A stretch of DNA of 6,601 nucleotides. Source: Minisyncoccota bacterium. GTDB taxonomy: Bacteria; Patescibacteriota; Minisyncoccia; UBA6257; 2-01-FULL-56-20. The stretch covers positions 1 through 6,601 of the forward strand of contig JARLIC010000073.1 in the NCBI GenBank assembly GCA_031291905.1, in the 5' to 3' direction. Below the pieces are notes generated by a model that did no database searches, was not told where the DNA came from, and saw nothing but the letters and a program-made list of their open reading frames with translations. Of this stretch, positions 1-5,803 are shown one piece after another (position 1 is the stretch's first letter; each line of letters opens with the position of its first letter). The position numbers and the translations under genes are program-made.

Positions 1-84
1 CTCCGCAAAGGGAAGAAGTCGTATCATAGGGTGACGATCAAAGGATAGTATCGGCGTTGGTTTTGTGTTGGGATTCGTTTACGG

Positions 85-90
85 TATTAT
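85..90 (+). promoter_or_regulatory. -10 box for a leaderless start of the prolyl oligopeptidase gene
   Basis: TATTAT (85-90) is followed by exactly 6 nt (AGAGGC) and then the ATG at 97, so a start site 7 nt past the hexamer would be the A of the start codon. The candidate -35 is weak: TTGTGT at 63-68, 16-bp spacer. The only purine-rich stretch before the ATG, AGAGG, ends 1 nt upstream of it and is too close to act as a ribosome binding site. The same geometry recurs at the genes starting at 4833 (minus) and 5851. Confidence 0.5.
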
Positions 91-96
91 AGAGGC

Positions 97-2124
97 ATGA
101 TATTCCCCGAAAGCAGGAAAGAAAATACCAACGAGGAGATCGGTGGTCGCGTGGTTGCCGACCCCTATCGCTGGCTTGAGGATGCCGGGCAGCCGGAAGT
201 GCGGCAATGGATCGCGCAACAAAACGAATATGCGGATCTCCAATTGCGGGATCCACGGCAGAAAGCGTTTGCCGAGGAGCTTGTAAAAGACTTCGAGGTG
301 ACAACATTTTCCAACCCGTTATATGTGAACGGCCGTTATTTTTATATGGAACGGCGTCCCGGGGAGGATCAAATGGCGCTCTATGTGCGCTATGGCCTTG
401 AGGGGGAGCCCATAAAACTGATCGATCCGAACGGGAGAAAAGAAGGCAACACGGTGAGTCTGGATTATTGGGTTCCCCATCATGAAGGTAATTTGATCGC
501 CTACGGACTTTCGGAGGGAGGGGACGAGATGGCAACCTTACGCGTTTTCGACGTGCAGAGGAAAACGGATCTTCCGGATGAGATCGTCCGATGCCGTCAT
601 TCTTCCATTTGCTGGCTTCCCGACGGGTCGGGATTCTTTTACACCAGAAATCCCCGTCCGGGAACGGTGCCCCAGAACGAGGAACATCTGCACGTGAAGG
701 TGTATCTGCATGAATTGGGAAGCGATCCGGGTTCCGACGAGCTCATATTCGGCGAAGGGAGGCCGAAGGACGATATGATCTCGTTGTCATTGTCTCTTGA
801 TGGGCAGTATCTCACCATCGATGTTTCCCGAACATGGACGGAGAACGAGGTCTATCTTTATGATGCGGACAAGAAGACGACGAAGCCGCTTGTTGCGGGA
901 ATCCCCGCGCAGTTCTCTCCTCGATTTTTGGCTGATAAGGTGCTTATGTTTACGAATTATCATGCCAACAATTATCGGATACTGTCCGCGCCATTGGAGG
1001 AGATATACAAGCCGATCGAACAATGGAAGGAGTTCGTTCCCGAAAAGGAACACGTTCTTAGTTTTGTGGATGTCACCAAGGACAAGATCTTGCTTGGATA
1101 TCTCGTGAACGCATGCGCCCGGGTGATTGTGCTGGACCACGACAACAAAGAGACCGGGACGATCCCGCTCCCGGAATATGCGAGCATGGAAGGCGTCACC
1201 GGAATGGAGACCGAGTCGGAGTTCTCCTACGGGGTGGAATCGTTCGCATTTCCCTGGATCTCCTATCGCTACGATACCGTGGCCGACGCATACTCGGTAT
1301 ATCGCAAAACGGAGAGCCCGATCGATCCCGATCAATATGAGACCACACAGGAGTGGTTCGTCTCAAAAGATGGCACCAAGGTGCCGATGTTCATTTTTCA
1401 CAAAAAAGGGCTTACGCTTGGCGCGGTGCCGACCATCCTTTATGCATATGGTGGATTCGGTTCGAATCAGGAACCGTCGTTCATGCGCAATTGGATACCA
1501 TGGGTCGCCCACGGCGGCATATTCGCGGTCGCAAACATCCGCGGCGGCGGCGAATTCGGCGAGAAGTGGCATCTCGACGGTATAAAGGACAAGAAACAGA
1601 ACAGCTTCGACGATTTCATCGCCGCGGCGGAATATCTCATCGCGCAAAAGTATACGGACCGGGAGCATTTGGGAATATTAGGCGGGAGCAATGGTGGCCT
1701 TTTGGTATCGGCGGTCGAGGTCCAGCGGCCGGACCTTTTCAAAGCCGCGTGCGCAAGGGTGCCGCTCACCGATATGGTCCGTTTTCCGAAATTCGGGATG
1801 GCGCTCAGGTGGGTGCACGAATATGGCGATCCTTCGGATCCCGCCGATCTTGCCCGTATTCTTATGTGGAGCCCGTATCATAACGTGAAGAACGGCACGG
1901 AATATCCCGCGATGCTGTTCATGGTGGGCGACAGGGATTCGCGCGTCGATCCGCTCCATGCGCGCAAGATGGCGGCCATGTTGCAGTCGACCAATAAAAA
2001 GAACCCCGTTTTCGTTCATACGGAGATCGATGCCGGGCACGGCGCCGGCAAGCCTATCTCGAAAGTCGTCGATGCGCAGTCGCTGATCCTGGCATTCTTC
2101 GGGAATGAATTGGAGCTGTTATAG
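97..2124 (+). CDS. Prolyl oligopeptidase (serine peptidase family S9A)
   Basis: A cytosolic serine peptidase that cleaves short peptides after proline. The 675 residues are close to the usual family length of about 690-710. The N-terminus carries the typical DPYRWLED segment, residues of roughly 70-410 would form the gating beta-propeller, and the C-terminal third is the alpha/beta-hydrolase domain. Visible catalytic features are the nucleophile Ser531 in GGSNGG, Asp614 in GDRDSRVDP (with Arg616 matching the substrate-binding arginine of porcine POP), and His648 in DAGHGAGKP. The RGGGEFGEKWH and KKQNSFDDF blocks before the serine are family hallmarks. There is no signal peptide, so a cytoplasmic role in peptide turnover is inferred. 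The start at 97 is supported by the conserved N-terminal block and the -10 box 6 nt upstream. Oligopeptidase B is a related alternative, but the GGSNGG and GAGKP contexts fit POP. The gene appears monocistronic and no clear terminator follows it. Confidence 0.96.
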   Translation: MIFPESRKENTNEEIGGRVVADPYRWLEDAGQPEVRQWIAQQNEYADLQLRDPRQKAFAEELVKDFEVTTFSNPLYVNGRYFYMERRPGEDQMALYVRYGLEGEPIKLIDPNGRKEGNTVSLDYWVPHHEGNLIAYGLSEGGDEMATLRVFDVQRKTDLPDEIVRCRHSSICWLPDGSGFFYTRNPRPGTVPQNEEHLHVKVYLHELGSDPGSDELIFGEGRPKDDMISLSLSLDGQYLTIDVSRTWTENEVYLYDADKKTTKPLVAGIPAQFSPRFLADKVLMFTNYHANNYRILSAPLEEIYKPIEQWKEFVPEKEHVLSFVDVTKDKILLGYLVNACARVIVLDHDNKETGTIPLPEYASMEGVTGMETESEFSYGVESFAFPWISYRYDTVADAYSVYRKTESPIDPDQYETTQEWFVSKDGTKVPMFIFHKKGLTLGAVPTILYAYGGFGSNQEPSFMRNWIPWVAHGGIFAVANIRGGGEFGEKWHLDGIKDKKQNSFDDFIAAAEYLIAQKYTDREHLGILGGSNGGLLVSAVEVQRPDLFKAACARVPLTDMVRFPKFGMALRWVHEYGDPSDPADLARILMWSPYHNVKNGTEYPAMLFMVGDRDSRVDPLHARKMAAMLQSTNKKNPVFVHTEIDAGHGAGKPISKVVDAQSLILAFFGNELELL

Positions 2125-2182
2125 CGCATTCCTGGCAATGCTGGCCGTGGAGGCTTGCGGATGGCCGCTCGAGGAGGCACTG

Positions 2183-2191
2183 TGCTATGAT
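2183..2191 (+). promoter_or_regulatory. Possible extended -10 promoter for the HExxH-TPR-Nudix operon
   Basis: TGCTATGAT is an extended -10 (TGN plus a hexamer with 5/6 match to TATAAT). No -35 at the correct distance is visible, which an extended -10 can tolerate. Transcription would begin near 2198 and leave a leader of about 65 nt before the ATG at 2263. A second candidate hexamer, TACTAT at 2228-2233, would give a leader of about 23 nt. The rest of the 138-nt gap (2125-2262) shows no gene or convincing terminator. Confidence 0.3.
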
Positions 2192-2262
2192 TTTCGTAAG
2201 CCATCGGTCACTACTCGGGGTGGCGGATACTATCTTACGGCACTTAAAACACTGCTTTAACC

Positions 2263-3072
2263 ATGATAACTCTCGAATTCGTTGTCGATAAGGATTTTAT
2301 CCTTCAGCATATTCTTAAAAGTTATTCAGACCATCTTCCTTTTTTGAGGCTCAAGCGAAAAGTGTGGGAAATGAATAAGCAGCTCTACCGGGTGCTTTCC
2401 CAAAATCTGGAGCCTCTCGTGATCGATGGCGGACTCGCAAGGGGACTGCCTCGCGCAACGGCCGATCTCAAAGAGAGCCTTTCCTCAATATATAAAACCA
2501 ACGATTTCAAAAAAGTATTCCACGAGACCGAGCGATATGCATCAACCATAGAGGAGCAGTGGAATAGGAATTATATCGATTCGGTCCGGCATCTCGGCGA
2601 TATCACCAAGCTTGATATTTTGGAGATCGATAGGAAAATCAGAATATTCATCTCGCATCCGTGCCTACCGCGCGGGAGGTCGTATGCGGAAGAAAATGCG
2701 ATCGCGTGGTCGCATCCCGATGAATGGAAGAACTATGCCGTCGTATACCTTTGGCACGAGATAATGCATCATGTTACCGCGAACACCCGTTCGGCGCCGC
2801 ACCTGATGCATTCATTGATCGAGCTTTCCTGCGATAACGAGTTGCGTATCCGTCTGAACGGCGGTGGAAAATATTTCGAGGAGGACGGGATTCCTTTGGG
2901 ACATAAGTATCTTGTTGATTTGAATAAAAAGATCCTTCCGGATTGGAAGAAATATCTGCGTGATCCCAACGAGAACATCTATCAATTTGAAAAAAGGATG
3001 CGGAGGAAGTGGCGCGGGGAAAAGCTTTTGAAGCCCCGTTCCCGGTTGGTCGAGTGGGCGGAATGGCACTAA
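2263..3072 (+). CDS. Uncharacterised HExxH-motif protein, putative zinc metallopeptidase
   Basis: I do not recognise this 269-residue protein as a named family. Its key feature is HEIMHH at residues 165-170, which holds a complete HExxH motif (His165, Glu166, His169) inside a hydrophobic stretch (VVYLWHEIMHH). Eighteen residues after the second histidine lies ELSCD (Glu187 to Asp191). This ExxxD arrangement resembles where gluzincins such as M48 place the third zinc ligand, so Zn-dependent peptidase activity is a reasonable inference. The N-terminal 140 residues are charged and helical-looking with no recognised domain. The C-terminus is strongly basic (KRMRRKWRGEK). There is no signal peptide or clear membrane helix, so it is probably cytoplasmic. 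No Shine-Dalgarno precedes the ATG. It is the first gene of a block with the TPR and Nudix genes. Open points are whether it is active and what it cleaves. Confidence 0.8.
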   Translation: MITLEFVVDKDFILQHILKSYSDHLPFLRLKRKVWEMNKQLYRVLSQNLEPLVIDGGLARGLPRATADLKESLSSIYKTNDFKKVFHETERYASTIEEQWNRNYIDSVRHLGDITKLDILEIDRKIRIFISHPCLPRGRSYAEENAIAWSHPDEWKNYAVVYLWHEIMHHVTANTRSAPHLMHSLIELSCDNELRIRLNGGGKYFEEDGIPLGHKYLVDLNKKILPDWKKYLRDPNENIYQFEKRMRRKWRGEKLLKPRSRLVEWAEWH

Positions 3073-3088
3073 AATTTAAGCCAACATA

Positions 3089-3784
3089 ATGAGCCACCTC
3101 TCCGTTAAAAAACCGTTATCAAAATCAGCCAAAGACCGACTTAATAAAGTAAGCGGTATCGCAATAGCGAATGTCCGCTATCGTTGGGCAATCGATGTTT
3201 TTGAGAGATATCGCAGAAAATTCGAATTGGGTAAAGGCCTGGATTATCGGCTGGGATTACTTTATGACCATCTGGCAATGCAAAGTAAAGGGAAGGCAAA
3301 AGAGCATTATCTTCGCGAAGCGCGGGCGCTCTATGAAAATATCCTGAAAAGTGATCCGACATTCTTTCATGCGCTTTATGGCATTGGAAGAATTTACAGC
3401 ATACGGGGCAATTACAGGAAGGCGCTCGATTTTCAGAAGAAGGCATATCGCCAAATGATGAAACTTCCCAAAAGCGAACATGGCGCACTCGGGATAGGTA
3501 ATATCTATAGGATTTTGGGTGATCTGAAAAATGCGGAGAGGTGGTTTCTAAAAGAATACCGCGATACTCCAAAGGATGATTTTGGAACGCCGCATAATCT
3601 TTTCCGTTTTTATGAACAAATTGGAGAAACAAAGAAAGCATTGCGCTGGGCGCTTGTTACTGAAAAATTACTCGAAACGGAATACAAAAAAGATGTGTAT
3701 AAAGGCTTGAATATGAAGCAGAGCGGATGGGTGAAAGACATCAAAAAAGATATAGAAAAAATCAAAAACAAACGTCATGGATAA
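3089..3784 (+). CDS. TPR-repeat protein
   Basis: A 231-residue soluble protein built mainly of tetratricopeptide repeats, helical pairs that form a protein-binding scaffold. Repeat-like units can be seen at about residues 94-126 (ALYGIGRIY...GNYRKALDF), 131-163 (GALGIGNIY...GDLKNAERWF) and 168-200 (NLFRFYEQIGETKKALRWA). A more degenerate unit lies at about 49-87, where the helix A-helix B link is longer. Spacing of G/A/Y/A positions follows the TPR pattern. The tail (residues 200-231) is lysine-rich. There is no signal peptide or catalytic motif, so the role is probably binding rather than enzymatic. It starts 16 nt after the HExxH gene without a Shine-Dalgarno, and its last 8 nt overlap the Nudix gene. 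Co-transcription, possibly with translational coupling, is inferred. A partnership with the HExxH protein is plausible but not shown. Base composition is lower in GC than the flanking genes (42% in 3121-3180). Confidence 0.85.
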   Translation: MSHLSVKKPLSKSAKDRLNKVSGIAIANVRYRWAIDVFERYRRKFELGKGLDYRLGLLYDHLAMQSKGKAKEHYLREARALYENILKSDPTFFHALYGIGRIYSIRGNYRKALDFQKKAYRQMMKLPKSEHGALGIGNIYRILGDLKNAERWFLKEYRDTPKDDFGTPHNLFRFYEQIGETKKALRWALVTEKLLETEYKKDVYKGLNMKQSGWVKDIKKDIEKIKNKRHG

Positions 3785-4199
3785 GGGCCTTATTATTCAC
3801 ACAGTCATCTACGGCGACGAAGGCAAGGTGCTGGTCATAAAACGCTCGAAGATAAACGATGTGTTGGCGGAATACTGGGATATTCCCGGTGGTACATTGG
3901 AGGATGGCGAAGATCCCGCCGTAGGCGCGATCCGCGAAATAAAAGAGGAGACGGGGTTGGATGTTCAAACCCCTCGCTTATTTTTCGAATATTCGAATGT
4001 GGATGTCGGCAAGAACAAACAGTTCGTTACGCTTGTTTTTATGGCGAAGTATCCCGGTGGCGAAATCACGCTCAATCCCGAGGAGCACGAGGAATATACC
4101 TGGATCGATCCCTCGGAGGTTGGAAACTACAAAACAGTGGCCTATCTGGAGGAGTGCCTGAAGGAATTCTCAAGAAATATTTCCCAGATATCCCAATAA
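3777..4199 (+). CDS. Nudix hydrolase (MutT-like)
   Basis: A single-domain Nudix protein of 140 residues, a normal size for the fold. It hydrolyses a nucleoside diphosphate linked to another moiety with Mg2+ or Mn2+. The Nudix box is perfect at residues 39-61: Gly39, Glu45, Arg53-Glu54, Glu57-Glu58, Gly60, matching GX5EX7REUXEEXGU. A short alkaline N-terminal strand (GLIIHTVIY), the WDIPGGTLEDGE lead-in and the WIDPSEV segment near residue 109 are typical of MutT/ADP-ribose pyrophosphatase-like members. Substrate cannot be set from sequence alone; oxidised nucleotide cleanup or general housecleaning are the usual assignments. The ATG lies inside the end of the TPR gene (overlap of 8 nt, cATGGATAA), so its translation probably depends on the upstream gene. 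No Shine-Dalgarno is present. The stop is 34 nt from the stop of the convergent CYTH gene. Confidence 0.94.
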   Translation: MDKGLIIHTVIYGDEGKVLVIKRSKINDVLAEYWDIPGGTLEDGEDPAVGAIREIKEETGLDVQTPRLFFEYSNVDVGKNKQFVTLVFMAKYPGGEITLNPEEHEEYTWIDPSEVGNYKTVAYLEECLKEFSRNISQISQ

Positions 4200-4233
4200 C
4201 GCTTTTCGCGAATGTTCTTTCGGATCGATCTCG

Positions 4234-4833
4234 CTATTTCAGCGGAGTGTTCCGTTGCAGTTCCTTGAGCTTCTCGTTGGAGAACGCGATCGCGCCGTAT
4301 TTTTCGGCGACCTCCTCGGCGCTCATGCCGTAGCGGAGGAGATAGACCTTCCCGGCCGAGCCGAATACCGCCTGCGAATAATCGAAGCCGAGCGCTTCCG
4401 ATGCGTCGAGCACGGCTCGTTCGGTCGGACCCTCGATCTCGACGTACGGTTCGAGCCCCGGCCATTCGTCGATCATGACCTCGACGCCCCGGAAGTTCCA
4501 GAGCTCACGCCGGGATTCCTGGAGGCCCCGCCGCGGGCACCCGATCGCCTCGAAGATCGCGACGGTCTTCTCGAAATCGTCGACGGTCACGGATATCTCC
4601 GTCTGGTCCTGGATGCGGTCGCCCTCGATCCTCTTCACCGCAAGGGTGATCTTGTCGTATTCGTCGCGCACGCGGATCCATGCATGCACGGATTTCTTTT
4701 CGCCGAAGAGGTCGAAATTGACGCGCTTCTGGAGGAACTCCGGACGCACGATCGTCGCGTTCCTCGACGCGAGGCGCGCGCGGACCTCGCTCTTGCTCAC
4801 GTTCAGGAACTTTGCTTCGAATTCGATGGCCAT
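4234..4833 (-). CDS. CYTH domain protein (class IV adenylate cyclase / triphosphate tunnel family)
   Basis: The 199-residue protein has the CYTH signature ExExK at its very N-terminus (Glu4, Glu6, Lys8 in EFEAKF). Other expected tunnel residues are Arg54 and Arg56 in WIRVRDE, Lys67-Arg68 in TLAVKR, Glu79, Arg108-Arg109, and the late acidic strand Asp122...Glu132, Glu134 in the IDEWPGLEPYVEIEG segment. Family members bind triphosphates and metal within a beta-barrel and act as CyaB-type adenylate cyclase, thiamine triphosphatase or tripolyphosphatase. Sequence alone does not pick between these. The residues past about 160 form a helical extension ending NTPLK. It runs opposite to the Nudix gene and is divergent from the exported-protein gene. 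The start is well defined because ExExK must sit near the N-terminus, and the extended -10 lies 6 nt upstream. Local GC is high (73% in 4501-4560). Confidence 0.93.
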   Translation of the reverse strand: MAIEFEAKFLNVSKSEVRARLASRNATIVRPEFLQKRVNFDLFGEKKSVHAWIRVRDEYDKITLAVKRIEGDRIQDQTEISVTVDDFEKTVAIFEAIGCPRRGLQESRRELWNFRGVEVMIDEWPGLEPYVEIEGPTERAVLDASEALGFDYSQAVFGSAGKVYLLRYGMSAEEVAEKYGAIAFSNEKLKELQRNTPLK

Positions 4834-4839
4834 ACGATC

Positions 4840-4848
4840 ATTTTAGCA
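4840..4848 (-). promoter_or_regulatory. Extended -10 for a leaderless start of the CYTH gene
   Basis: Read on the minus strand, TGCTAAAAT (4848 to 4840) is an extended -10: TGC followed by TAAAAT, 5/6 match to TATAAT. Exactly 6 nt (GATCGT) separate it from the ATG at 4833-4831, so a transcript would start at or next to the A of ATG. No -35 at the right distance and no Shine-Dalgarno are visible. Confidence 0.5.
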
Positions 4849-4893
4849 AACTATCGGAAAATATGCGCCCGTCCGCCGCACCGCACAATGCAC

Positions 4894-4922
4894 TTGACAG
4901 TATTTCAATCTTGTTCTTTACT
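4894..4922 (+). promoter_or_regulatory. Upstream promoter (P1) of overlapping tandem pair
   Basis: TTGACA at 4894-4899 is a perfect -35. With a 17-nt spacer, the matching -10 would be TTTACT at 4917-4922 (4/6 match to TATAAT). It lies immediately upstream of the better promoter and drives the same gene at 5006. The weak -10 keeps confidence moderate. Confidence 0.4.
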
Positions 4923-4945
4923 TTTTCGCCGAACGGAGGTATAAT
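4917..4945 (+). promoter_or_regulatory. Main promoter (P2) of the exported-protein gene
   Basis: TATAAT (4940-4945) is a perfect -10. A 17-nt spacer upstream gives TTTACT (4917-4922) as -35 (4/6 to TTGACA). Transcription from about 4952 would give a 5' leader of about 54 nt carrying the Shine-Dalgarno at 4992-5000. The hexamer TTTACT is shared: it is the -35 here and the -10 of P1. Confidence 0.6.
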
Positions 4946-4991
4946 GCCCCTGCGGCATGTTTGCAGCATGTCGTGATTCGTACCTTACAAA

Positions 4992-5000
4992 AAGGGGTGA
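4992..5000 (+). promoter_or_regulatory. Shine-Dalgarno deciding the start at 5006
   Basis: AAGGGGTGA lies 5 nt before ATG at 5006 (the GGGG run ends 8 nt upstream) and closely follows the anti-SD complement AAGGAGGTGA with one base missing. It selects the ATG at 5006 over the in-frame TTG at 4961, which would add 15 residues ahead of a good signal peptide. It is the only convincing Shine-Dalgarno seen ahead of any gene here. Confidence 0.75.
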
Positions 5001-5005
5001 AAAAT

Positions 5006-5557
5006 ATGACTATCGCTGTCAGAATCTGCCTGATTGCGACGTTATGCACGGCGGCCCTAGTAAGTCCGCCGCGCATCCATGCTCAAACCACAGACCTTAC
5101 GGAAGAGGTGCGTCCCAAGGAGCCCATAAGAAAGAAGCCGGATAAGATCGACTTCGTTCATTGGGCCTCGCGGGGCTATCTCGCCGCAGGTACGTGGTTG
5201 GACGCATCGACCACGGCAAACGGTTTGGGCCATCCTACCATGGCATACAGAGCGGACAACAACACGCTCTTGATGCACTACACGGTAACGGAGGTCGGTT
5301 GGGCGGGCTGCTTGGGCAGACAGAACACGTTCACGGCGGTCAGCGCCAACGTGCTTCTGAATGTCGGAGTCGAGCGGTTCTCCAATCGGTTGTACCTTCG
5401 GGGAGGGCGTTGGCGATATGTTGCGATCGGACTGTTGGCGGCCAAGGCTACCGACAACCTGGTTGCGGGTATCAACAACGAACGGTTCCAGGCAGGTATA
5501 GACGGGCGTGTTCGTCAACTGACCGGCTATCGAGGCGTGATCGTATGGTCGCGCTGA
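5006..5557 (+). CDS. Small exported protein of unknown function
   Basis: 183 residues from the Shine-Dalgarno-supported ATG. Residues 1-26 form a Sec signal peptide: a short N-region with Arg6, a hydrophobic core ICLIATLCTAALV, and a probable signal peptidase I site IHA|Q between residues 26 and 27 (no lipobox Cys follows). The start of the mature protein is charged and proline-containing (to about residue 48). From about 50 it has small/hydrophobic residues and WLDASTT (Asp66, Thr69, Thr70). Later stretches YVAIGLLAAKATDNLVAGI and AVSANVLLNVGVERF are mildly hydrophobic, so weak membrane association cannot be ruled out. The D-x-x-T-T motif after a hydrophobic run faintly recalls small integral proteins annotated as DUF5658-like, but I would not assign it. 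Gene and product are set off from the surroundings by a strong promoter and a true ribosome binding site, suggesting notable expression. I do not recognise the family. Confidence 0.75.
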   Translation: MTIAVRICLIATLCTAALVSPPRIHAQTTDLTEEVRPKEPIRKKPDKIDFVHWASRGYLAAGTWLDASTTANGLGHPTMAYRADNNTLLMHYTVTEVGWAGCLGRQNTFTAVSANVLLNVGVERFSNRLYLRGGRWRYVAIGLLAAKATDNLVAGINNERFQAGIDGRVRQLTGYRGVIVWSR

Positions 5558-5574
5558 AATGACCGGTTTTAACC

Positions 5575-5606
5575 CGCCGGGCGGCTTCGAAAGGGGTCGT
5601 CCGGCG
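5575..5606 (+). terminator. Strong hairpin after the exported-protein gene, possible terminator without U-tract
   Basis: Positions 5575-5585 pair fully with 5596-5606 (11 bp, including two G-U pairs) around a 10-nt loop at 5586-5595. It begins 18 nt after the stop codon at 5555-5557 and ends 5 nt before the -35 of the RNA unit. No run of T follows, so it is not a classical intrinsic terminator. A barrier between the two transcription units or an mRNA 3' stabiliser are the natural readings. Confidence 0.4.
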
Positions 5607-5610
5607 ACTC

Positions 5611-5638
5611 TTGACGAATCGATAATTTCCGCTATACT
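5611..5638 (+). promoter_or_regulatory. Promoter of the structured RNA
   Basis: TTGACG (5611-5616, 5/6 to TTGACA) and TATACT (5633-5638, 5/6 to TATAAT) are separated by 16 nt. The start site is expected at about 5645. No gene begins on this strand for 200 nt except a terminator-crossing frame, so the promoter serves an RNA. A 13-nt dyad, TGTAG-TAT-CTACA (5642-5654), covers the start site and could be an operator. Confidence 0.65.
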
Positions 5639-5755
5639 GGTTGTAGTATCTACAGGGATTAGCTGAATTCCTGGGATGTCACCCCGCGTCCTTAAGTCAG
5701 ACGCGGACCCCGGGCACTGCAAGCCCAAGGTCGACATACCCAATTCATTCATCGC

Positions 5756-5787
5756 GTGGGGAGAAAGGCTTGCCTCTTTCTCCCCAC
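5756..5787 (+). repeat. Perfect 12-bp inverted repeat (hairpin H3 of the RNA)
   Basis: GTGGGGAGAAAG (5756-5767) and its exact reverse complement CTTTCTCCCCAC (5776-5787) flank an 8-nt loop GCTTGCCT. It is the longest mismatch-free inverted repeat I found in the window. It is not followed by a T-run, so it is part of the RNA fold rather than its terminator. Confidence 0.85.
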
Positions 5788-5803
5788 AAATTACTCTCGA
5801 ACC

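Noticed and set aside
1..48. Possible 3' end of an upstream gene (frame 1, open to TAG at 46-48, basic peptide ending in RVTIKG)
   Set aside because: Only 15 codons are visible and I recognise no family; an open run that short is expected by chance.
4200..4233. Bidirectional terminator between the convergent Nudix and CYTH genes
   Set aside because: Only a 3-bp hairpin can be drawn and no adequate T-run follows on either strand.
4255..4944. Long plus-strand frame opposite the CYTH gene
   Set aside because: It is the antisense shadow of a GC-rich gene that carries full CYTH motifs on the minus strand, and it runs through the promoter region.
4961..5005. TTG start at 4961 for the exported protein
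   Set aside because: It lies only about 9 nt past the predicted +1, has no ribosome binding site, and would place 15 polar residues before a proper signal peptide; ATG 5006 has a Shine-Dalgarno.
5057..5752. Long minus-strand frame of 231 codons over the exported-protein gene and the RNA
   Set aside because: It covers two better supported plus-strand units, has no recognisable domain and no start signals.
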